Shown here: positions 18,128-24,443 of the stretch, piece by piece | Layout: every line of letters begins with the position of its first letter | Position numbering within the stretch: the stretch's first letter is position 1 | Source of the DNA: Bradyrhizobium altum | Lineage (GTDB): Bacteria; Pseudomonadota; Alphaproteobacteria; Rhizobiales; Xanthobacteraceae | Direction of reading: 5' to 3' | Assembly: GCF_020889705.1 (NCBI RefSeq) | Contig: NZ_JACMYP010000058.1 | Coordinates: 1 to 36,178, forward strand | DNA length: 36,178 nucleotides | Translations under genes and position numbers: made by a program | The notes under the pieces: model-generated | Databases searched by the model: none | The model's input: the letters and a program-made list of their open reading frames with translations, nothing else | What the model was told of the DNA's origin: nothing

Positions 18128-19359
18128 ATGTTGGAGACGTACTTCTCGGCAGCGAAGATGCTGGGGCATCTGCGCAGTGGGCCGAGCGGGCCTTACCTTG
18201 ACGGGTTTGCAGCGGCGCTGGAGCGGCAGGGCTATGGCCCGGAGATAGCGGTACGCTATTTGCGAGCGGCGGCTCACATCGGCCACGTTATGGCCGAGCA
18301 AGGCGCGGGCCTGACGGACGTTGATCTCGCCGCGTTCGGCGAGCACCTGCGCACTTGCCGGTGTCCACGCGCCAAAGGCGGCCGGCGCAACCACCACACC
18401 ATCTACGGTGCCAGGCTCTTTCGTCGGCACCTCGTCGAGCTCGGCCTTTGCCGGTCCGCGGCCGTGGGGGCAGCACCCGCCGAGCCGCAGCTGGTCGCCG
18501 ACTTCAAGACGTGGCTGCGCAAGCATCGCGGCGCATCCGATGCCACCGTCAGGCTCTACGCCCGCGACGCCGCGGGCCTGATGATGGAGCTTCGATCTGA
18601 CCCGGACGGCTGGAGGCCGAACGATGTCCGCAGTTACTTCCTGGAGCGGGCGAGCAATAGCGGAGTGGCACGATCGAGAAGATGACGACGAGCCTGCGGG
18701 CCTTCCTGCGGTATCTCGCAGTCGCAGGCCGTTGTCAGGCAGGTCTCGACGGCGCCGTTCCAGCCTACGCTCATTGGCAGCTTGCCGACATGCCCCGGTA
18801 TCTGTCGACCGAGCAGGTCGACCGGCTGATCGCTGCCTGTGACGGCGACGTCGGTGGGCGCCGGCGTGATCGTGCGATCGTACTTTTGTTGGTGCGCCTC
18901 GGCCTGCGGGCCGGTGACGTGGCGCAACTGCGTCTCGCGGATATCGAGTGGCAAACGGGATCGCTACGGGTCTGCGGCAAGTCGCGCTACGAGGTCCGGC
19001 TGCCGCTACCGCAAGACGTCGGGGATGCGATCGCCGCCTACCTCGAATGCCGGCCGTCTACCCGCCGGAACGATCTCTTGTTCCTGCGCACGATCGCGCC
19101 GTGCCGGCCATTCCGACGAGGCGACGGCATCTCGTCGGTGGTCAAGCGTATCATGAAGCGGGCCGACATCGTGGCGCCGGTCAAAGGGGCCCACGCTCTG
19201 CGGCACACCGCGGCGACCGAGATGCTGCGCCATGGCGTGCCGCTCGACAAGATCGGCCTCGTCCTTCGGCATCGCGGCATCGACACGACGGCCCATTACG
19301 CAAAGGCCGACGTCGCGCTGCTGAAGCAGGTTGCTCAGCCCTGGCCGGAGGCGCTCTGA
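18128..19359 (+). pseudogene. ritA: RIT tyrosine recombinase A, frameshifted
   Basis: The start ATG at 18128 follows GGAG five to eight bases upstream. The first 185 codons give the SAM-like N-terminal DNA-binding part and then hit a TGA at 18683-18685. The C-terminal catalytic part (18682-19359) is in another frame and keeps the recombinase residues: Arg in RLGLRAGDVAQL, the H-x-x-R box HALRHTAATEML, and the nucleophile Tyr in DTTAHYAKAD. The lesion is about 18664-18668, where GVARSRR replaces the expected G-V-G-T-I-E-K-M-T-T-S; one missing G explains it. The repaired protein would be about 410 residues. The end overlaps the start of ritB by one base (TGATG), which suggests coupled translation in the intact ancestor. 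Confidence 0.86.
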
Positions 19360-20264
19360 TGCTCGACGCCATCGAGACCTATCTCGCGCTCCGCCGCACC
19401 ACGGGCTTCGCGATGTCGACCGCGGAGTACCTGCTGAAGAGCTTTGCCGCCTTCGCGGCCGAGCGCGGACAAACGTACGTCGAGACAAAAACAGCGATCG
19501 ACTGGGCCGCGCTCGGACCATCCGTCGCGCAACGCGATGCACGGCTCAGAGCCGTCTGTCGCTTCGTACGCCATGTCCAGGTGGAGGACGTCGGGCACGA
19601 GCTGCCGCCGGCAAATCACTTCGGCGCCCGCAAGAAACGTCGCACGCCGCACATCTACACGACAGACGAGATCAGTCGGCTGGTCGAAGCCGCGCTGCGG
19701 CTTCGGCCAACGCGCGGCTTGCGCCCGCACACGCAAGCGACCTTGATCGCGCTGCTCTCATCCACCGGGCTCAGGATCTCCGAAGCCCTGAAGCTGACGA
19801 TCGCGGATGTGACCCGCGACGGTCTGCTGATCCGCGAGACCAAGTTCCGCAAGACGCGACTGGTGCCGCTGCACGACACGGCGGTCGCCGGCTTGCAGCG
19901 ATACCTGGCACGTCGCGGGCCCGGCTCAGACGATGATCCGGTCTTCATCGACAAGCGCGGTCGGCCGCTACGCTACATTGCCGTCAAGGAGACCTTCGAC
20001 AGGCTGGTCGACAAGGCTGGCATCAGATCGACGTCGGCTCGCCGTCCTCGCCTGCACGATCTCCGGCACACGTTTGCGGTGCGCGCGCTGCAAGTCAGCC
20101 CTACCGGCCGAGGCCGGTGCGGGGCGCACATGGCGGCACTCGCGACCTACATGGGTCACGTTAACATCTATGCGACCTACTGGTATCTCGAGGCCACGCC
20201 CGACCTCTTGCGCGATGTCGCCATGGCCAGCGAAACGTTCATGTCCGAGGGGAGGTCAGCATGA
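19359..20264 (+). CDS. ritB: RIT tyrosine recombinase B, intact
   Basis: This is the only RIT recombinase here that reads intact (301 aa). The N-terminal SAM-like domain covers about residues 1-100. The catalytic domain carries Arg in STGLRISEALKL, the box HDLRHTFAVRAL, and a C-terminal GHVNIYATYWYLEAT in which a tyrosine is the expected nucleophile. Its ATG overlaps the ritA stop (TGATG) and its TGA overlaps the ritC start (ATGA). RIT recombinases are thought to act together, so a single intact member may not mobilise the element alone. A stretch between the H-x-x-R box and the tyrosine (SPTGRGRCGAHM) may be unusual spacing and deserves alignment. Confidence 0.88.
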   Translation: MLDAIETYLALRRTTGFAMSTAEYLLKSFAAFAAERGQTYVETKTAIDWAALGPSVAQRDARLRAVCRFVRHVQVEDVGHELPPANHFGARKKRRTPHIYTTDEISRLVEAALRLRPTRGLRPHTQATLIALLSSTGLRISEALKLTIADVTRDGLLIRETKFRKTRLVPLHDTAVAGLQRYLARRGPGSDDDPVFIDKRGRPLRYIAVKETFDRLVDKAGIRSTSARRPRLHDLRHTFAVRALQVSPTGRGRCGAHMAALATYMGHVNIYATYWYLEATPDLLRDVAMASETFMSEGRSA

Positions 20265-20910
20265 CGCCGATCGCTCCCCTCATCGAGACGTTCCTGCGCG
20301 ACACCCTCGCTTGCCAGCGGGGCGCCAGCCGGCACACGAGGGACTCCTATGCCTCGAGCTTCCAGCTGCTGTTCGTGTTCGCCGCCGACCGGCTCAAGGA
20401 CAAACCTTCGGCGCTGACGCTCGAACAGATCGATGCCGGGCTCGTCAGCACCTTCCTTGAGCATCTTGAGGACGAGCGCAAAAAACGCGGCCGTGACGCG
20501 CAACGTTCGCCTGGCGGCGATCAAGTCGTTCTTCCGCTTCCTCGAGTACCGGCAGCCGGCGGCGCTCGAGCAGATCCGCCGTGTACTGGCGATCCCGTTC
20601 AAGAAAACTGATACGCGCCTGGTGCCCTACCTTCTGCGCGAAGAGCTCCAAGCCGTGCTCGACGCTCCCGATCCGGCGACACGCGATGGCATCCGCGATC
20701 GCGCAATGCTGCACGTGGCCGTCTGCGCAGGGCTGCGCGTCTCCGAACTGACGGGCCTCAAGGTCGATGACATCGACCTGCCTTCGATGAGCATCCGCGT
20801 GCTCGGCAAGGGACGCCGGGAGCGGACGCTGCCGTTGTGGAAGCCGGCGGCCGCCGCACTGCGTGCCTGGCTGGCCATCCGCGGGCAGGTCGCGACACCT
20901 GCGGCGCGGC
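20261..20910 (+). pseudogene. ritC: RIT tyrosine recombinase C, frameshifted and truncated
   Basis: The gene begins at an ATGA overlap with ritB. Its N-terminal domain reads well up to FLEHLEDERK (about 20450-20482), where a run of six A residues (five are expected) moves the rest into another frame. That frame gives N-A-A-V-T-R-N-V-R-L-A-A-I-K-S-F-F-R-F-L-E-Y and continues through the catalytic Arg in AGLRVSELTGLKVDDID. Recombinase similarity stops after RGQVATP at about 20905. The last third of the protein, which should hold H-x-x-R and the nucleophile tyrosine, is absent, so this copy cannot be catalytic. Bases 20911-21011, up to the inverted repeat, are unrelated sequence. Confidence 0.83.
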
Positions 20911-21011
20911 GTCTTCCAGCCCACCGACCAGCTGATCGAACTCCTCAGGCGTACCTCGTAATGGAGAGGGGGTTGGCGGTGATTGGTGCAGGAGCGCGAT
21001 CAAATTGCCGC

Positions 21012-21046
21012 CAGCTCCCCATTACCGGCTTTGCCCATAAGACAGG
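21012..21046 (-). repeat. RIT right terminal inverted repeat (35 bp)
   Basis: It is the perfect inverse of 17977-18011 and ends with GACAGG at 21041-21046, directly against the IS91 coding sequence for Y-N-S-C. Confidence 0.9.
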
Positions 21047-21236
21047 AGTTGTAGGCGATGCGAGCGGCACCGCAGTCGTCGCATTGCTCGACGTGGCCGC
21101 CGAGCACGGCCGTCCGGCATGCCGTGATCGCGCCCATGACGCGCCGCTCGACGCGGCCCAGATGCCCGGCACGGGCTTGCCGAAACGCTTCGCCGTGGCG
21201 GCGGAAGATATCCGCCACTTCCAGAACCGGAGCCAT
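21041..21236 (-). pseudogene. IS91-family transposase, N-terminal part (cut by the RIT insertion)
   Basis: From the ATG at 21234-21236 this encodes MAPVLEVADIFRRHGEAFRQ and then the first half of the zinc-binding domain of IS91 transposases (C-R-T-A-V-L-G-G-H-V-E-Q-C-D-D-C-G). It stops matching after Y-N-S-C at 21041, where the RIT inverted repeat begins. The open frame continues a little into the repeat (LMGKAGNGELAAI), which is not transposase. The remaining part of the gene lies at 16979-17957. It starts 9 bp after the stop of the tyrosine recombinase gene, so the two were one operon. Confidence 0.88.
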
Positions 21237-21245
21237 CAGGTCCGC

Positions 21246-22106
21246 TCAGCCGGGCGGCACGACCTCCAGGCGAAGCCGGTCAAGCGGACTTGGCGTATTG
21301 CTGATGGTCTTAGTGGCGACTTGGGTATAGCGCGCCGTGCTGGCCAGACTGGCATGGCCGAGCAGCACCTGGATGATGCGCACGTCGGCCCCATTCTCCA
21401 GAAGATGGGTCGCGAAGGTGTGCCGCAGCGTATGCACTGTCACCGACTTGCTCAAGCCGGCCGCCGCACAGGCTGAACGGCACGCGGCATGCAGCACGTT
21501 CGGGACGAGCGGACGCTCGTCGTCGCGACCGGGAAACAGCCATCGCTTTGGCCGAGTGAGCCGCCAATACGTCCGCAGAATCCTCAAAAGCTGCGGCGAG
21601 AGCATAACGTAACGGTCCTTGCCGCCCTTGCCGTGCTCGACCCGGATCAACATCCGTTGGCTATCAATGTCGACAACCTTCAAGAGGACCACTTCCGATA
21701 CGCGCAAGCCTGCGGCATAGACGGTGGTCAACGCGGTACGGCTCTTTAGGCTTGGGATTGCTTCCAGGAAGCGAACGACCTCGTCGGCGCTCAGCACGAC
21801 CGGCAGTTTGCGCGGTTTACGCGCATAGGCGATGCGCTCCGGAACGGCGTCATGACCAAGCGTCACACCGTAGAAGAACCGCAGCGCGCAGACGATCTGG
21901 TTCAGCGCCGGCCAGGACATCCCTATCGCAACCAGATGAACCTGGAAGGCACGGATATCCTCCAGGTCAAGGCGGTCCGGGGAACGACCGAAATATCGGC
22001 TCAACTTCGCTACGGCGTTGAGGTAGGATTGCTGCGTCGCCGGTGACAGATTGCGGACCGTCATGTCCTCGATCATGCGGCGGCGAAGTGGGCTGATCTC
22101 AGCCAT
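21246..22106 (-). CDS. tyrosine recombinase/integrase accessory to the IS91-family element
   Basis: This complete 286-residue tyrosine recombinase has an N-terminal core-binding domain (about 1-95) and a catalytic domain with Arg in AAGLRVSEVVLLKV, the box HTLRHTFATHLLENG, Gly-His in LLGHASL and the nucleophile Tyr in STARYTQVA. It differs clearly from the RIT trio. Phage-integrase-like genes directly upstream of an IS91-family transposase are known in some members of that family; here the gap is 9 bp. The ATG at 22104-22106 has a strong AGGAGG about eight bases upstream, but this sequence is part of an inverted repeat that could mask it (see 22114-22169). The gene is intact although its partner transposase is not, so it could still be expressed. 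Confidence 0.9.
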   Translation of the reverse strand: MAEISPLRRRMIEDMTVRNLSPATQQSYLNAVAKLSRYFGRSPDRLDLEDIRAFQVHLVAIGMSWPALNQIVCALRFFYGVTLGHDAVPERIAYARKPRKLPVVLSADEVVRFLEAIPSLKSRTALTTVYAAGLRVSEVVLLKVVDIDSQRMLIRVEHGKGGKDRYVMLSPQLLRILRTYWRLTRPKRWLFPGRDDERPLVPNVLHAACRSACAAAGLSKSVTVHTLRHTFATHLLENGADVRIIQVLLGHASLASTARYTQVATKTISNTPSPLDRLRLEVVPPG

Positions 22107-22113
22107 CGGAAAA

Positions 22114-22169
22114 CCTCCTGTCTCTAAAGGGTTGGGCTTCGAAAACCCGCAATCCTCTCAGACAGGAGG
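22114..22169 (-). promoter_or_regulatory. hairpin that could sequester the integrase ribosome-binding site
   Basis: On the coding (minus) strand CCTCCTGTCT (22169-22160) can pair perfectly with AGACAGGAGG (22123-22114), and the second arm contains the AGGAGG that serves the integrase ATG. A smaller inner stem GGGTT/AACCC lies between. In a transcript that starts upstream of the hairpin the ribosome-binding site would be buried; one starting inside it would be free. Several transposase genes use this to block read-through translation. Confidence 0.6.
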
Positions 22170-22228
22170 CAATCCTTGCTATGACTCCCTACATGCCGCG
22201 CCAGCGGCTTCGTTCAATCCCGATTCCG

Positions 22229-22245
22229 GTAAAAACAACATGCTC
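22229..22245 (-). repeat. IS630 right terminal inverted repeat
   Basis: It reads GAGCATGTTGTTTTTAC inward on the minus strand, matching the left end at 14 of 17 positions, and abuts TA at 22246-22247. It is separated from the transposase by the IS91-family insertion. Confidence 0.75.
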
Positions 22246-22247
22246 TA

Positions 22248-22722
22248 GCAGAAAGTGAGACTAGGATTTGAGCCGATATCAGCCCGAAGGAGCCAGTGCA
22301 TTCTACAGAGTTTTGCATCGGCGAGCCCGAGTGTAGGCAGATAACGTGTAGCTACCGGCGCGACGTTTTGTACCGGCCAAGGTGCGCACACGCTCGTTGG
22401 GCGGTGCTCCAATGACGTCACAAGGGTACGATTCGTACAGAACCAGCTAAACACTCGCCGCTGAGAATTTGCCACCGCTCTCTCATCCGTATCGTTCTGG
22501 CGAAGGCGACTTGCGCGTTTTGATGGAGATTGAAGAAATAGGCGTTTGACCAACCTCTTCGGAGGACACCATCTCCCGGACCACCGAATAGAGGCGTCAT
22601 TGGCGGAGCCGAGGGACTCGCCGGCTGGATGGGAACAACGTCAACACGCTAGGCCTTTCGCAGAAGCTGCATACGAAGTAGAGTTCCGTGATTTGGCAAC
22701 CAGGTTGTTTGGGGAGTGGCAG
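22248..22722. other. non-coding region before the TIR gene
   Basis: About 475 bp lie between the IS630 right flank and the chosen TIR start. An open frame in phase with the TIR gene reaches back to 22546, but its sequence (HHLPDHRIEASLAEPRD...) does not look like part of the TIR domain, and a better start lies at 22723. The TIR promoter should be here; I see no clear consensus. Confidence 0.45.
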
Positions 22723-24144
22723 ATGAGGTTCGTCGCTGGCGCTCAAAAACAGATTTCAACTTTCATCTCTCATAGCGCGGAAAACAATGACGAGGCTCAA
22801 TATTACGAAACGCTCCTAAAGAATGCTGGCTTTTCGGCATTTCAATACAGCCACGGCCTCCATTTCGGAGACCGAATGAGCGTACTGAGAGATAAAATTC
22901 GAGAGTGCAGTTTTTTTATTCTCGTGGTCAGTGATTACTCGATGAAATCGGAGTGGGTTCAGCGCGAGCTGGGTCTGGCTGTGTCCCTGCGGCGCCGAAA
23001 CAGCGGCTACCGACCGATTATCATTCCGCTCTATGCGGCAGGTGGGCGCAGCTGGCAAAGAGAAGGGCGTCCAACCCATTTCCCCACGCGACACTTTGAT
23101 ACCGGGACATTGGCTGAACCGTTTAGCCTATCGGACATCCGCGGCTTGGATAAGCACGCCAGCCCCATCGCGGACAGTGATGACAAGCTCGTCTCTTTGA
23201 TGAAACCAAATGTGCTTGTAACGAGACTCGATTTCAACGACGCGGCGACATTTGACGATACAGGTGTATTCGATCTGTATGAGGATATCTTCCCAGAGAT
23301 CGAACAAGACGATCGGGACGATATTGTTCGTTGGGTCTTACGCACTGATCTCGGGCAGAAAAGGAGTTTCGTATTATCTGGAAAGACAGAGCTTTCATAC
23401 AGACTGGACTCCCGCTATTTCATTTTGTGTCTTGCTGATCGAGCCATCGGACTTGGATTTTTTACTTACGACCACTCCAACAAACTGATCTACGGAAACT
23501 ATATCGCGGTACAGCAGTGCTGGCGTAGCGGCGATATTGCGCATGCATTCTTCGATGAAATCATGAAAATTCTCGAGGGGCTATTCCCGAAGTATCAAGG
23601 CATGGTCTTTGAGGTTGAGAGATTTCAAAAAGCCAAGCTCGAGAAAATAGTATCGGGACTGGAACAATCAGGCTCCCGATTGATAGAAGATCGCGACGAC
23701 CAAAATGAAATTCGAAAATTCTTGAGAGTTGCTTGGTACTACAAATTGGACTGCTACTGCTTCTTCGATCGAACAATCGCCGAGCCCTTGGTCTGCCGCT
23801 CTCCGAGCCTTGACCCCAGCCGCAATCAAGACGATTGGGCGAGCGATGAGGAGGACTATTGGATCATGTGGTATCAGCGGCCCGGATCAATGCTTGATCA
23901 TGCGAAGGCGAAGCAACTCTGGGTAAAGGCACTCAACAGCATCTATCTTGAAATTCTAGCTAAGTCACTGTCCGAGTGCCATGCTGAGAACGGCCAAGAA
24001 TATTGGAACTACGCTGCGGCTATTGTGGAGAAAACCCTACGAGAATCGGAAACGAAAGATATCGTTTTCAAGAAATATCTCGATCGCAAAGATAGTCCGC
24101 TACTTCGCCGATTGACAAAGCTCAAGCTTCATCTTCCGATCTGA
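22723..24144 (+). CDS. TIR-domain protein with C-terminal GNAT-like domain
   Basis: I choose the ATG at 22723 (473 aa) because GGGGAG lies six bases upstream and the TIR domain begins nine residues in. The TIR domain (about 10-110) shows the FISHS box (14-18), the alpha-C segment SEWVQRELG with Glu82 at the position of the NADase catalytic glutamate, and the strand PIIIPLY. Bacterial TIR domains commonly cleave NAD+ or make cyclic ADP-ribose signals in anti-phage immunity. Residues of about 168-300 look like a GNAT acetyltransferase fold (VLVTRLDFNDAATF opening, RAIGLGFFTYD, a YIAVQQCWRSGDIA acetyl-CoA-loop-like segment). The last 170 residues are unassigned. I know no named TIR-GNAT system. 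It stands alone between the mobile nest and the four-gene operon. Confidence 0.8.
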   Translation: MRFVAGAQKQISTFISHSAENNDEAQYYETLLKNAGFSAFQYSHGLHFGDRMSVLRDKIRECSFFILVVSDYSMKSEWVQRELGLAVSLRRRNSGYRPIIIPLYAAGGRSWQREGRPTHFPTRHFDTGTLAEPFSLSDIRGLDKHASPIADSDDKLVSLMKPNVLVTRLDFNDAATFDDTGVFDLYEDIFPEIEQDDRDDIVRWVLRTDLGQKRSFVLSGKTELSYRLDSRYFILCLADRAIGLGFFTYDHSNKLIYGNYIAVQQCWRSGDIAHAFFDEIMKILEGLFPKYQGMVFEVERFQKAKLEKIVSGLEQSGSRLIEDRDDQNEIRKFLRVAWYYKLDCYCFFDRTIAEPLVCRSPSLDPSRNQDDWASDEEDYWIMWYQRPGSMLDHAKAKQLWVKALNSIYLEILAKSLSECHAENGQEYWNYAAAIVEKTLRESETKDIVFKKYLDRKDSPLLRRLTKLKLHLPI

Positions 24145-24443
24145 TTGCGGCAGCGTACTCATAGCCGCGAGAACTCTGGAATCCGCAACCGAAGCTCCCT
24201 GGTTGGGCGAAGCTTCCGCGAAGGCGACCTGCTTCTGAACACGCGGTGCGCTCGTCACGTCCGGGTGTCTCCCTCGTCGGCGCCGTGGATTCAGGCTTTT
24301 GGGCAGGCTGTTGTTCATCGAATGCGTCGCTTCACGACCGTGTGCTTAAATTATGCGTGAAGAAGCGTAAAAGATCCTAAACGCCCGAGTTCGACGTGCG
24401 TTCCGATCGCTCACGCGCCGAAGACAGGCTTCTCCTTTAATGG
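24145..24443. other. non-coding region before the AAA+ operon
   Basis: These 299 bp contain no convincing gene. They should carry the promoter of the four-gene operon, but no clear -35/-10 pair or strong Shine-Dalgarno sequence precedes the GTG at 24444, and an in-frame TAA at 24438-24440 forbids an upstream start in that frame. The sequence reads like decayed coding DNA in places. Confidence 0.45.

Larger units (their letters stand above)
17958..21046 (+). mobile_element. Recombinase-In-Trio (RIT) element inserted in the IS91 transposase
   Basis: Three tyrosine-recombinase genes lie head to tail with overlapping or touching ends (18128-19359, 19359-20264, 20261-about 20910), the hallmark of RIT elements. 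A perfect 35-bp inverted repeat bounds them (17977-18011 and 21012-21046). The element is flanked by GACAGG on both sides (17952-17957 and 21041-21046); removing everything between, with one copy, restores the IS91 coding sequence ...Y-N-S-C-R-N-R-H-C-P-K-C. The left end has about 19 extra bases that form a palindrome with the repeat. The first and third recombinases are broken, so the copy is probably not autonomous. Identification as RIT comes from gene order and repeats and is secure. Confidence 0.88.
16603..22215 (-). mobile_element. IS91-family element with accessory tyrosine recombinase, interrupted by a RIT element
   Basis: The element contains, on the minus strand, a tyrosine recombinase gene (21246-22106) followed 10 bp later by an IS91-type transposase gene, whose two halves now lie at 21041-21236 and 16979-17957. 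IS91-family transposases are HUH (rolling-circle) enzymes, and some members carry a phage-integrase-like gene upstream. The ends are inferred from where IS630 sequence resumes: joining ...GAGTTTG at 16598 to AATCCCGATTCC at 22216 rebuilds the IS630 end. IS91 elements lack inverted repeats, so each boundary is good to a few bases only. The transposase is split by a RIT element and also carries a one-base deletion. Confidence 0.72.
15609..22245 (-). mobile_element. IS630-family element, split by a nested IS91-family insertion
   Basis: The left end (GAGTATGATGTTTTTAT, 15609-15625) and the inverted right end (GAGCATGTTGTTTTTAC, 22229-22245) match at 14 of 17 positions. Both are flanked by TA (15607-15608 and 22246-22247), the dinucleotide that IS630 elements duplicate on insertion. 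The IS630 transposase lies at the left end, with its stop codon inside the left repeat, as usual for such compact elements. Its expected right end is missing next to the transposase start and is found about 5.7 kb away, because an IS91-family element has inserted about 39 bp upstream of the start codon. Removing 16603-22215 restores a continuous IS630 of about 1.0 kb. The nesting is inferred from sequence, but the ends and TA flanks are directly visible. Confidence 0.78.

Noticed and set aside
18948..19358. Long upstream extension of ritB
   Set aside because: It overlaps the catalytic part of ritA in another frame; ritB similarity begins at the TGATG overlap.
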